This document shows positions 35,299 through 43,724 of a DNA stretch of 64,000 nt, one piece after another; the stretch's first letter is position 1, and every line of letters begins with the position of its first letter. This DNA is from Methanoprimaticola sp964550065. GTDB taxonomy: Archaea > Thermoplasmatota > Thermoplasmata > Methanomassiliicoccales > Methanomethylophilaceae. Under the pieces are notes generated by a model. It was given only the letters and a program-made list of their open reading frames with translations. It ran no database searches and was not told the origin of the DNA. The stretch covers positions 186,001 to 250,000 of the forward strand of contig CAZJWD010000001.1 of the NCBI GenBank assembly GCA_964550065.1, read 5' to 3'. The position numbers and the translations under genes were made by a program.

Positions 35299-35937
35299 AT
35301 GGACGAATCCGTATTCTCGCGGGCCCGCGATTTCGCCGAGCAACTGTTCGAGGGAGAGAGTAGCGGTCATGACATCTGGCACACCGTCAGGGTTCACGAC
35401 CTTGCCCTGACCATCTGCCGTGAAGAGGGAGGGGATTCGGACATAGTCAGGTTGGCCGCGCTTCTTCACGATGTCGACGATTTCAAGCTCTTCGGGGACA
35501 ACGGCTACGCCAACGCCAGACGTTTCATGGATTCCGAGGGGATACAGGAGGATGTCCAGGGCCGCATAATCCGGATCATCTCGCAGATATCTTTCAAGGG
35601 CACGGACACAATGGTTCCCGATTCCCTGGAGGGCAGGGTCGTCCAGGATGCGGACCGCATGGATGCCATAGGCGCGATAGGGATAGCCAGGGCGTTCGCG
35701 TACGGTGGCAGCAGAGGTCGCCCGATGCACGTCCCCGGAGAGGGTCCGAATATTGGGATGGACGCAGAGGCGTACAGGAACAACAGAGGCACCACGGTGA
35801 ACCACTTCCACGAGAAGCTCCTGCTTCTGAAGGACATGATGAACACCGACACCGCCAGGCGTATGGCATCCGCACGTCACAGATACATGGAGAGGTTTCT
35901 GGAGGAGTTCGCGGCGGAGTGGGACGGCAGGTTATGA
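35299..35937 (+). CDS. HD-domain metal-dependent phosphohydrolase
   Basis: A 212-residue YedJ-like HD protein. The metal ligands are H24 in GHDIWHTVRVHDLAL, the HD pair in LLHDVDDF (about 57-58) and D in VQDADRMDAIGAIG (about 116). Such enzymes hydrolyse nucleotides or other phosphate esters; the substrate is not known. It stands alone. The 170 bp before it (35129-35298) hold no obvious feature besides promoter-like AT tracts. Confidence 0.85.
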   Translation: MDESVFSRARDFAEQLFEGESSGHDIWHTVRVHDLALTICREEGGDSDIVRLAALLHDVDDFKLFGDNGYANARRFMDSEGIQEDVQGRIIRIISQISFKGTDTMVPDSLEGRVVQDADRMDAIGAIGIARAFAYGGSRGRPMHVPGEGPNIGMDAEAYRNNRGTTVNHFHEKLLLLKDMMNTDTARRMASARHRYMERFLEEFAAEWDGRL

Positions 35938-35946
35938 TGATGCGGA

Positions 35947-36066
35947 TTACTGTACATTGTCTACGAATTCCGTAAGAATGTTTCCAAGTTTTCGTATCAT
36001 TGTTGCGGATTTCCTGAAGAATTCGCTGTCATCGTTACAGGATGTACACAAGTTCTTAATATCCAT
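35947..36066 (-). CDS. Possible 39-residue CxxC peptide
   Basis: An ATG at 36066 opens MDIKNLCTSCNDDSEFFRK and continues for 39 codons to a TGA. It has one CxxC and a helical, mixed-charge C-terminus (RKLGNILTEFVDNVQ). It lies head-to-head with the aspartate dehydrogenase gene, in space that would otherwise be promoter only. No family is recognised; it may be a real micro-protein or chance. Confidence 0.3.
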   Translation of the reverse strand: MDIKNLCTSCNDDSEFFRKSATMIRKLGNILTEFVDNVQ

Positions 36067-36084
36067 ACAAAACTCGCCGTCCTC

Positions 36085-36891
36085 ATGCGCATAACGATCG
36101 TAGGGTGCGGTTCCATCGGTTCCAAACTCGCAAGGGCCGCCGATGAGATGGCCGAAGTGAAGAGGATCTACCTCATGGACGAGGAGCAACATCTGGCGGA
36201 GAGCCTTGCCGCCGAGCTGAAGAAGGCCATAGTCATCAACGATGTGGAGGAGGAGCTATACCACTGCGACCTCGTGATTGAGGCAGCATCCCAGAGGGCG
36301 GCCACAACAATGGTTCCGAAGGTCGTGTCCAGAGGCGTGGATATCATGATCATGTCCGTCGGAGCGCTCGTGGACGACAAGTTCAGGGAGATGGTGAAGG
36401 AGAAGGCCACTCAGGCCGAAGCAAAGATCTTCATCCCGTCCGGAGCCGTCTGCGGAACGGACGGACTCAGGTCCTCAGCGGTGGGAGAGCTCCAGGAGGT
36501 GGAGCTTATAACCACGAAGGGCCCCAAGAGTCTGGAGGGTGTGCAGTTCCTCATCGACAAGGGTGTGGACGTGGATGCCATCAGCGAACCCACGACCATC
36601 TACTCCGGGACCGCCAGGGAAGCCGTTCAGCTGTTTCCCAAGAACGTCAACGTGGCCGCCACGGTGTCCCTTCTGGGAGTCGGGTTCGACAGGACCAGGG
36701 TCACGGTCGTTCTGGACCCGTCCACCCACAGCAACTCCCACGAGCTCAGGGTGAAGGGCGAGTTCGGCGAGATGACCTGCCACACGTACAACGTCCCGTC
36801 GCCTGATAATCCTAAGACATCCTACCTCGCGGCGATGTCCGCCATCTCCGCGCTGAAGAGGATTGTCAGGAACGAGTGGATTGGCATCTGA
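36085..36891 (+). CDS. nadX: L-aspartate dehydrogenase
   Basis: A 268-residue NAD(P)-dependent enzyme that converts aspartate to iminoaspartate, the first step of de novo NAD synthesis in organisms without aspartate oxidase. The Rossmann motif is IVGCGSIGSKLA (about 4-15). IPSGAVCGTDGLRS (about 118) and the catalytic-region His in VLDPSTHSNSHEL (about 211-223) match the family. nadA and nadC are not adjacent. A weak hairpin follows the stop. Confidence 0.92.
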   Translation: MRITIVGCGSIGSKLARAADEMAEVKRIYLMDEEQHLAESLAAELKKAIVINDVEEELYHCDLVIEAASQRAATTMVPKVVSRGVDIMIMSVGALVDDKFREMVKEKATQAEAKIFIPSGAVCGTDGLRSSAVGELQEVELITTKGPKSLEGVQFLIDKGVDVDAISEPTTIYSGTAREAVQLFPKNVNVAATVSLLGVGFDRTRVTVVLDPSTHSNSHELRVKGEFGEMTCHTYNVPSPDNPKTSYLAAMSAISALKRIVRNEWIGI

Positions 36892-36904
36892 TTCAGTAAA
36901 ACAT

Positions 36905-36918
36905 GGGGCCAGCGCCCC
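36905..36918 (+). terminator. Short GC hairpin after nadX
   Basis: GGGGC-CAGC-GCCCC forms a 5-bp stem 14 bp past the nadX stop, just before the end of the reverse-strand ATPase remnant. Confidence 0.35.
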
Positions 36919-36920
36919 GT

Positions 36921-37300
36921 TCACCATTTCTCGGACTCCGCCCTGCGGACCATGTCCTCCAGGGTCAGGAGTTCCATATCGTCCCTCTTCATTCCGCGAA
37001 CAGTCCGCACCTCTCTTCGTCCGCATCCTTGGATGTGAGTATGATGTCCATCTCCTGCTGGGCGCGGCCCTTCGTATCGGGGCTCCACCCGGTGTTGACT
37101 TTTCCCCATGGGTTCTGGCGAGGAACTGCGTACAGATTTCTCGCCGAGAAGTAGAATGATGGCTGCCCCTCGATTAATTTCCTTATGAGTGTGTTTCTAC
37201 CGACGCGGTGTCTGCCGTAGACGGGGATGAACTCGAACTTTCCGTTGGAATACCTTTTCTCAAGTCTTGAAAGCTCATAGTCTCTGCTGTAGCATATGAT
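36921..37300 (-). pseudogene. Decayed AAA ATPase (DUF234 family)
   Basis: Reading the reverse strand from about 37300 gives CYSRDYELSRLEKRY, then the P-loop region VYGRHRVGRNTLI, where the family has GRRRVGKT: the catalytic Lys is replaced. After FYFSARN the frame jumps straight to a C-terminal DUF234 segment (GRAQQEMDIILTS, then GLFAE), so the middle of the protein, some 250-300 residues, is deleted. A one-base deletion near 36990-36994 then breaks the frame; restoring it gives FAECKRDDMELL and a final SEKW. No start codon survives in place. Confidence 0.8.
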
Positions 37301-37327
37301 CGATGAAAGCTTTGGTGGTATCCAAGT

Positions 37328-37363
37328 TTACTGAATAAAACTTAGTAAATTGAAATTCAGTAA
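37328..37363. promoter_or_regulatory. Inverted repeats upstream of the ATPase remnant
   Basis: TTACTGAAT (37328-37336) and ATTCAGTAA (37355-37363) are perfect inverted 9-mers. Inside them, TTTACT (37327-37332) and AGTAAA (37344-37349) form a second dyad. This looks like a leftover operator of the dead ATPase gene, analogous to the palindromes before the ATPase at the left edge. Confidence 0.5.
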
Positions 37364-37434
37364 TTTGCGGACCTCCGCCGAGGGTCTGAAGAGTCCGTCG
37401 GCATCCCATTATATCTCCTGGACCATGTACGTGC

Positions 37435-38529
37435 ATGCCTAAAACTCGGGCCGAGAGGCTCATTTCCAATGCAAAAGAAGATGGGATAGACGCGGTTGTC
37501 ATCGCGAATGACGGAGATCCCTTCCTCGATTCCACATTCTGGTACCTCACAGAGCAGAAATCCGGCACGTTCGAGGGTTCCTTCGCCATCGTCAGGCCGG
37601 ACGGCTCCTTGGACGTCATCGTAAGCATCCTGGAGGAGGAAGGGGCCCACGACGGTGTCGGAGATGTGAAGGTTTATCATGACCGCCAGGAGCGTGACGG
37701 CTTCATCAGGGATGCGCTCAAGGGTTGCACCAAAGTGGGATTCAACGTCTCATCCGCGACATATGCGGCTGTGGATTATGTGAGGAAAACCGCAGAGGGC
37801 ATAGAGGTGGTCAACGCAGGAAAGGCAATATCCGAGACAGTGTCCGTGAAGGACGACAAGGAGATCGCTGCTACCAGAGAGGCATGCAGGATATCGTCCG
37901 TCGTCGCCGGGGAGATCCCGGACATGCTGTCGGAAGGAGTCTCCGAGAAGGAGGTAGCCGCCCGGATGGATTCCCGCATGAGGGAGCTGGGCGGAACAGG
38001 TAACGCCTTTGATACTATAGCGGCGTTCGGTGCATATTCCTCCCAACCGCATCACATGCCATGTGATTACAGATTGAAGAAAGGGGATACGGCGCTTTTC
38101 GACTTCGGTACCAAGTACGACAGATACTGTTCCGACATGACACGTACCGTATTCCTCGGAAGGCCGCCCGAGGTCCTTGAGAGGGCGTATGAGGTCGTCC
38201 GTGAGGCGCAGCTTGCAGGTATCGCGGAATATCATGATGGCGCCAACGCCAACGCCGCGGATCTGGCTGCCAGGAAGATCATAGACGAGTCTGAGTTCAA
38301 GGGCAGGTTCATCCATTCCTTCGGACACGGGATAGGCATGGATGTCCATCAGGGTATCTCCGTTTCCCCGAAATCCACGCAGGTCCTCAGAGCCGGCAAC
38401 GTGGTTTCAGCCGAGCCCGGGATATACATCCCAGGTGTCGGGGGTATCCGTATTGAGGATACATGTCTGATTACAGAGAACGGATGTGAGATCCTTACAT
38501 CGTTTGACCATTCCTTCACGGTGGTATGA
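37435..38529 (+). CDS. M24-family metallopeptidase (Xaa-Pro aminopeptidase type)
   Basis: A 364-residue creatinase/prolidase-fold protein with an N-terminal creatinase-like domain (1-130) and a pita-bread domain. The five metal ligands are visible: D in LFDFGTKYD, D in CSDMTRT, H in SFGHGIGMDVH, E in SAEPGIY and E in RIEDTCL. It removes N-terminal residues before proline or cleaves X-Pro dipeptides. The stop overlaps the tldD start as ATGA, forming an operon with tldD and tldE that looks like a peptide-processing unit. Confidence 0.93.
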   Translation: MPKTRAERLISNAKEDGIDAVVIANDGDPFLDSTFWYLTEQKSGTFEGSFAIVRPDGSLDVIVSILEEEGAHDGVGDVKVYHDRQERDGFIRDALKGCTKVGFNVSSATYAAVDYVRKTAEGIEVVNAGKAISETVSVKDDKEIAATREACRISSVVAGEIPDMLSEGVSEKEVAARMDSRMRELGGTGNAFDTIAAFGAYSSQPHHMPCDYRLKKGDTALFDFGTKYDRYCSDMTRTVFLGRPPEVLERAYEVVREAQLAGIAEYHDGANANAADLAARKIIDESEFKGRFIHSFGHGIGMDVHQGISVSPKSTQVLRAGNVVSAEPGIYIPGVGGIRIEDTCLITENGCEILTSFDHSFTVV

Positions 38530-39932
38530 TGCAGGTTATGGAGAATGCCGAGCAGGCCCAGGATGTGCTGCACAACGCGGTGAACCGCATGCAGGATCTG
38601 GGTGCGGAGTTCTCGGATGCCAGGTCCCAGACGGTCAGGGTCGTGGGTGTGGGATCCATGAACGGTGACATACGCCAGTTGGTCCAGAAGAGCACCGGAG
38701 GGGTCTGTCTCAGGGCATGGATCGGTGGCAGATGGGGATATGGAACAGCATCAACATTCGACAGGGATGCCGTCATCAGGGCGGCGGAGCAGGCCGTCAG
38801 GAACGCATCCGGCGAGAGGAAATTGGACCTGAGGCTGGAGCCTGCAACGGTGAGGGAGCACAGGAAGGCGAATGTCCGCATACATCCAGATTCAGTCGAC
38901 CTGGCGGAGAAGATCGCCGTCGCTCAGGATTTGGACAGGGCGCAGAGGATCGACGACCGTATCATCAATTCCGTCGGTTCGTATTCCGAGGAATCCAAGA
39001 CCAATGCGTTGGTGAACTCCGCGGGATCGGATCTGAGCTGGGAGGAGGTTCGCACATTGTGCAGGGCGATGTCGGTGGCGGCTGACGGGCAGAGGATGGA
39101 ACGTTATTACGACGGTCCCGACAGCACCCTGGGGTTCGAGGTCGCGAAGGATTCCGACCTGGAGGAGATCGGCAGGATCACCGCGAAGGAGGCCATCGCC
39201 ACCTTGAAGGCGGACAGGGCCCCGTCTGGAAACCTGACCGTGATATCAGATCCGATGGTGTCCGGCCTGCTGGCACATGAGGCAATGGGGCATGCCTCCG
39301 AGGGTGATGAGATAACCAAGAGGAGGTCGTTCCTTACAGAGGCCGTCGGCAGAAAGGTGGCATCCGAGATAATATCCATGTATGACAACGGCACAGTGCA
39401 TGGGGCGCACGGGTCGGTTCCGTTCGATGATGAAGGTACCCCATCGTCATGCACAACCATCATTGATCACGGGGTGTACAGAGGATACATGCACAGCCTG
39501 GAGACCGCGTCGCAGCTGGGCACCAGGCCAACAGGCAACGGCAGGGCGGAGAACTACGGTAAAAGGGTCTGGGTCAGGATGACAAACACCTACTTCGGTC
39601 CCGGCGAATGGGATAAGGATGAGATTATAGCCGACACGAAGGACGGCATCCTGTGCGACAAGATGGTCAACGGGATGGAGGACCCGGTCGGCGGTTGTTT
39701 CGAGGCGAAGTGTCTCAGAGGGTTCCTGATCCGTAACGGGGAGATAGTGAAGCCTCTGCAGTCATTCACCCTCACCGGCAAGTCGGTGGACATCCTGTCG
39801 TCCGCCGACGCCCTCTCCAGAGAGGTCGTTCTGGACGGAGGGATGTGCGGCAAGGGAATCGAGGACTGGGTCCGTGTGTCGTCAGGAGGGCCGTACATGC
39901 GTGCGAGGATGATCGTGGGGGGAGGACAGTGA
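38526..39932 (+). CDS. tldD: TldD-family metalloprotease
   Basis: A 468-residue protein carrying the TldD zinc motif HEAMGH within LLAHEAMGHASEGDE (about residues 250-264) and a downstream EGTPSSCTTIIDHG stretch. TldD and TldE form a heterodimeric protease that threads and degrades unfolded or natural-product peptides (in bacteria microcin B17 and CcdA). TldD supplies the catalytic site. It is coupled to the peptidase gene before it and the TldE gene after it. Confidence 0.93.
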   Translation: MMQVMENAEQAQDVLHNAVNRMQDLGAEFSDARSQTVRVVGVGSMNGDIRQLVQKSTGGVCLRAWIGGRWGYGTASTFDRDAVIRAAEQAVRNASGERKLDLRLEPATVREHRKANVRIHPDSVDLAEKIAVAQDLDRAQRIDDRIINSVGSYSEESKTNALVNSAGSDLSWEEVRTLCRAMSVAADGQRMERYYDGPDSTLGFEVAKDSDLEEIGRITAKEAIATLKADRAPSGNLTVISDPMVSGLLAHEAMGHASEGDEITKRRSFLTEAVGRKVASEIISMYDNGTVHGAHGSVPFDDEGTPSSCTTIIDHGVYRGYMHSLETASQLGTRPTGNGRAENYGKRVWVRMTNTYFGPGEWDKDEIIADTKDGILCDKMVNGMEDPVGGCFEAKCLRGFLIRNGEIVKPLQSFTLTGKSVDILSSADALSREVVLDGGMCGKGIEDWVRVSSGGPYMRARMIVGGGQ

Positions 39933-41254
39933 ACGACATCGGATTCTACGCTGAGAAGGCGATGAAACTTGCGGGTTCGCATGAGCAGTCCGAGGTCTAT
40001 GTCTCAGACGCGGTCATAAACACGGTGTACATCGATGATTCCAAAATCAGCAACATTGAGACAAAATACGACACGGGTCTGATGATCAGGATGGCGGACG
40101 GAGGAAGGCAAGGGAAGGCGTCCGTCACGCTCGACAGCGAGTCCTCTGTGGGGGAGTGCATGTCCATGGCCGAAGCCGTCCTCAGGTTCTCACCCGAAAG
40201 CACCGAGTTCAAAGGGTATGCCATGCCCGGAAAGGCCAGGATAACGATGCCGGATGTATGGGACCGGAGGGTGGAGGACATCACCCCTGATGTTCTCAGG
40301 GAGATGGCCAGGGAGCTCATAGACAGTTGTCCGGTCAACATCCCCAGGGCTCAGATCAGGGTTTCCACCAACGAGTGCAGGGTGATGAACGGAAACGGGG
40401 TCGACTGCAGTCACAGGAGCACATTGGTTTACGGACATTTCACGTCCATGACCGTGAGGGACCATCCTGGGGAGGGTATGGAGACATACCACGGCACCCA
40501 TCTGGACATCGACCTTGGGGCCATCGGGGAGTCTTTGGCACGTCAGGCGAACTCCTCCGCGGTCAGTCATGAGTACAGAGGAAGCCAGAAGCTGAGCATG
40601 ATCCTGCCTCCGGGGCAGTTGGGTGACATGATGAACTCCGCTGTCGTGTCCGCGGTCAACGGTGAGAACGTGAAGTACGGAAGGAGCATGTGGAAGGATT
40701 CCACAGGGGAGAAAGTCGCGTCGGAAGGGTTCACTCTGGTCGATGATCCGACGGTGTCCGCACCCCTGTCCTGTATGTTCGATGACGAGGGTGTTCCCAC
40801 TGAGAAGAGGATCATCGTCGAGGACGGCATCCTCCGCTCGTTCGTCAGAGATTCCTTCTGCGGGAACAGCACCGGGAACGGGTTGCGCAGGTCCAGTGTG
40901 GAGGCTCAGGGAGCTTATGAGCGGACGCCCACGATCAAGGCAATCAACATGATCGTCAGGCCCGGGAGGACGACTCCTGAGCAGATTGTGGAGCAGACCG
41001 ATAACGGGATCCTGGTGGAGCGTTTCGCATGGCCGGAAGCCGACGAGATGACCGGAAGGTTCGGGTTGAACGTCAGGTGCGGTTATCTCATCAAGAACGG
41101 GGAGATCGTGGACACGATAAGCAACGCTCTGCTCATGGGCAACATGCTGGAGGCCGTGGCAAACGTCGAGATGATCGGAAACGACTCCAGGCAGATGGGG
41201 GTCGTCACCGTCCCCACAATGAGCTTCTCCGGTACTGAATTGGTAGGAAACTGA
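39929..41254 (+). CDS. tldE: TldE/PmbA-family protein
   Basis: A 441-residue partner of TldD. The start is GTG 39929, overlapping the tldD stop as GTGA; an ATG 28 codons earlier reads through the end of tldD and is not used. It has the TldD/PmbA fold (MFDDEGVPTEKRIIVEDG near 289) but no HExxxH, as expected for the non-catalytic subunit. A strong hairpin terminator follows at 41271. Confidence 0.92.
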   Translation: MNDIGFYAEKAMKLAGSHEQSEVYVSDAVINTVYIDDSKISNIETKYDTGLMIRMADGGRQGKASVTLDSESSVGECMSMAEAVLRFSPESTEFKGYAMPGKARITMPDVWDRRVEDITPDVLREMARELIDSCPVNIPRAQIRVSTNECRVMNGNGVDCSHRSTLVYGHFTSMTVRDHPGEGMETYHGTHLDIDLGAIGESLARQANSSAVSHEYRGSQKLSMILPPGQLGDMMNSAVVSAVNGENVKYGRSMWKDSTGEKVASEGFTLVDDPTVSAPLSCMFDDEGVPTEKRIIVEDGILRSFVRDSFCGNSTGNGLRRSSVEAQGAYERTPTIKAINMIVRPGRTTPEQIVEQTDNGILVERFAWPEADEMTGRFGLNVRCGYLIKNGEIVDTISNALLMGNMLEAVANVEMIGNDSRQMGVVTVPTMSFSGTELVGN

Positions 41255-41270
41255 TTTCCAGAAACCTCAC

Positions 41271-41295
41271 CCCGCTTTCCGTTCCGGAAGGCGGG
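41271..41295 (+). terminator. Terminator of the peptidase-tldD-tldE operon
   Basis: CCCGCTTTCCG and CGGAAGGCGGG pair in an 11-bp stem with one G-U and a TTC loop, 16 bp past the tldE stop, followed by AATCATATTTTC. Confidence 0.65.
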
Positions 41296-41333
41296 AATCA
41301 TATTTTCATTCCGCAGATGGTTCCACGTGACCG

Positions 41334-42096
41334 CATACTATATGTTTCTTTAATTCATTCCATAAATAGGAATTATTCTTAGATTCTATGTTCAAATTCA
41401 AAACTCAATTGTTGCATTGAATCATGTTATATGTCATCATGAATGACTCCGGATCAGGGATTCAATCTTAGTATGTACATGAACAGACCATGAAATCCGA
41501 CGGGGGTCTTTATTAGGCTTGTCGATTCAATTCATCATCTAGGTTCCTATGCATCAATCCATAATCAGGAATGATACTCAGTTCCTAAGTTGATACAGTA
41601 TACACAATCGAGGAATCAGCTTTCTGAATCATGATATATGTCTTTAAGATTGAATCTATAATATGGAATTAGATTTAGATATTAAGATGATAAATCATTC
41701 ATTGAATGTATAGTTCGATCGAGTTATGCCATCATCTATGGTTATGAGAATGAACCCCTCTCATGGAACAACACCGATGTTCATAGAGGATACATGATGT
41801 TCTGTCCAGGATGCCTGGCAGGCCTGTTTGAACATCATATATGTCACTATGACCAAATCCGAAAAATGGGGTCAAATTTAGTTTTTAAAACGATAACATA
41901 TGAAACGATCGTGCGACTTCCTGACGATCAGGTCATCATCTATGTCCTTTCGATTGAATCCCTTCTATGGTATCGAACATAGATGCATATGGTATGCACC
42001 GTCTCAATCCCAGGAGCCATCTGTCGGATTCAGGTCATATTCTATGTTATTTTGAATGAATCCACGGTAAGGATTGAAACACAGGTTCATAGAATA
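41334..42096. repeat. Array of eight diverged 49-bp dyad repeats, period about 101 bp
   Basis: Eight units begin at 41334, 41423, 41533, 41630, 41730, 41833, 41934 and 42036 (intervals 89, 110, 97, 100, 103, 101, 102). Seven align without gaps over 49 bp; the 41730 unit has one extra base. Consensus: CATCATCTATGT at columns 1-12, then GA(A/T)T(G/C)AATCC at 19-28, ATGGAAT near 34-40 and a TAG or CAG end. The 40-61 bp between units are unrelated. Several units are dyads: CATCTATGT (41937-41945) with ACATAGATG (41977-41985), TATTCTATG (42038-42046) with CATAGAATA (42088-42096), and AATCC..GGATT inside. No gene is supported in 41296-42163. Confidence 0.8.
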
Positions 42097-42143
42097 TACA
42101 CAAGACTTTGATATCGGGCTATGTAGGCGCATCTTCTTTATCC

Positions 42144-42163
42144 GTCAGACGGATTCGTCCGAC
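42144..42163 (+). promoter_or_regulatory. Hairpin abutting the rubredoxin-GltS start codon
   Basis: GTCAGACG and CGTCCGAC form 7 of 8 pairs around a GATT loop, ending on the base before the ATG at 42164. In a transcript with a leader it would cover the ribosome binding region. Confidence 0.35.
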
Positions 42164-43573
42164 ATGGCTCGCTACAGATGCTCGGTATGCGGAGAGATTT
42201 ACGATGATGAAGACGAAGGCGTGAGATTCGAGGACCTTCCGGATGACTGGGTCTGTCCGCTTTGTCATTCGCCCAAATCCGCGTTCGTCCTGGTGGATGA
42301 CGATCAGGTCGCAGTGAAGGCGGATTGTGATGTCGGGCCGCAGCAGGAGCAGACTTCCTTGGATTATGACTCTGCTCTCGTCAGATACGACGGCGGGATC
42401 ATGGACGACATCCACGTCATGGCGATCACAGGCAAGAGCACGGACAGTGCCATGGATACGACCATGCCTGTTCCGAACTTCGATGACATATTGTTTCTGG
42501 GTGCACAGCTGGCCAGAGCCCCTTTGAACAAGGATGAGGAGGTGTCCATCAAGACGGTCATCGGAGGGAGGTCGTTAAGACCCATGGTCTTGGATACCCC
42601 GATCTACATAAGCCACATGAGTTTCGGAGCCCTTTCCGGCAGAGCTAAAATCGCCTTGGCCAGGGGAAGTGCGATGGCAGGGGCCGCGATGTGCAGCGGA
42701 GAGGGCGGTGCGCTGTGGGACGAGATGGTCTCTTCCAAGAACTACATATTCGAGTACATACCGAACAAGTACAGCTTCAACGAACTCACCTTGGAGCATT
42801 GCTCCGCCATAGAGATCAAGATCGGTCAGGGGACGAAGCCCGGCATGGGCGGGCATCTCCCGGGGGACAAGGTTACGGACATCATCGCCACCATGCGCGG
42901 CAAGAGGCGCGGAGAAGACATCCTGAGTCCGTCCAGGTTCCCCGGAGTTGATACATCCGAGGATCTGAAGGCCATGGTGGACATGCTGCGTGCCAAATCC
43001 GGAGGGCTTCCGATAGGGGTGAAGATCGCTGCAGGGCACATCGAGGAGGATCTGGAGTTCATCGACGGTTCCGGATGCGATTTCATAACCATCGATGGAA
43101 GGGGTGGGGCCACAGGTTCATCTCCGAGGTTCCTCAAGGATGCCACATCCGTGCCCACGGTGTATGCCTTGGCGAGGGCCAGGAAGTACATGGACGAGCA
43201 TGGTATGAAACAGGACCTGATCATAACGGGAGGTTTCCGCACGAGCGGCGACTGCATCAAGGCTCTTGCCATGGGTGCTGATGCAGTCGCGATGGCATCC
43301 GCTCCGCTTATGGCCCTAGGATGTCAGAGATACAGAATCTGCAACACAGGCAAATGTCCCATGGGTATCGCGACTCAGGATCCGGAACTGGAGTCCCGTC
43401 TGGATACAGATGTCGGAGCCAAACGTGTCGGTAACTTCCTCAATGCGATGTCGGATGAGATCAGGGCGTTCCTGAGGGCATCGGGCCATAGGAGTCTGGA
43501 AGAACTCTCCGAGGATGACCTTTGCACCATCAGTTCGGAGATTGCCTCCGCCACGGGAATAAGGCATGCCTGA
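42164..43573 (+). CDS. Rubredoxin fused to FMN glutamate-synthase domain
   Basis: A 469-residue fusion starting at ATG 42164. Residues 1-45 are a rubredoxin with C6, C9, C31 and C34 (CSVC...CPLC). The rest is the FMN-binding glutamate synthase domain, with FGALSGRAKIALARG near residue 153 and the 3Fe-4S cysteines in CQRYRICNTGKC near 390, spaced C-x5-C-x4-C. There is no glutaminase domain. Archaeal proteins of this class are annotated as glutamate synthase-related; the rubredoxin implies one-electron input from a reduced iron protein. It lies alone downstream of the repeat array. Confidence 0.9.
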   Translation: MARYRCSVCGEIYDDEDEGVRFEDLPDDWVCPLCHSPKSAFVLVDDDQVAVKADCDVGPQQEQTSLDYDSALVRYDGGIMDDIHVMAITGKSTDSAMDTTMPVPNFDDILFLGAQLARAPLNKDEEVSIKTVIGGRSLRPMVLDTPIYISHMSFGALSGRAKIALARGSAMAGAAMCSGEGGALWDEMVSSKNYIFEYIPNKYSFNELTLEHCSAIEIKIGQGTKPGMGGHLPGDKVTDIIATMRGKRRGEDILSPSRFPGVDTSEDLKAMVDMLRAKSGGLPIGVKIAAGHIEEDLEFIDGSGCDFITIDGRGGATGSSPRFLKDATSVPTVYALARARKYMDEHGMKQDLIITGGFRTSGDCIKALAMGADAVAMASAPLMALGCQRYRICNTGKCPMGIATQDPELESRLDTDVGAKRVGNFLNAMSDEIRAFLRASGHRSLEELSEDDLCTISSEIASATGIRHA

Positions 43574-43585
43574 CGAACATCGATT

Positions 43586-43611
43586 GGGGTTTGCAGGCGA
43601 CTGTAAACCCC
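43586..43611. terminator. Terminator between the GltS fusion and the cyclophilin-like gene
   Basis: GGGGTTTGCAG and CTGTAAACCCC form an 11-bp stem (one G-U) capped by a GCGA tetraloop, 12 bp past the stop. The following 43612-43724 contain nothing recognisable. Confidence 0.6.
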
Positions 43612-43724
43612 ATGACTTTCCAGATTCTACACCACGGGGACGGTCAATGGAGCAGGCCGGTCAACGAAGTGCGTCTTAATGCCCATCGCTTGAACTTTGT
43701 TTCAAGTCGATGGACGATCTCTGA

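Noticed and set aside
35164..35880. 238-codon reverse-strand frame over the HD gene
   Set aside because: Antisense to a protein with clear HD metal ligands.
41794..41982. 62-codon frame inside the repeat array
   Set aside because: It runs across repeat and spacer units, has no ribosome binding site, and encodes a chance product.
41334..42096. Reading the repeat array as a CRISPR
   Set aside because: Repeats are too divergent, the period of about 101 bp is too long, repeats are internally palindromic over about 50-60 bp, and no cas gene is present. The GGATTGAAAC in the last unit is a chance match to CRISPR 3' ends.
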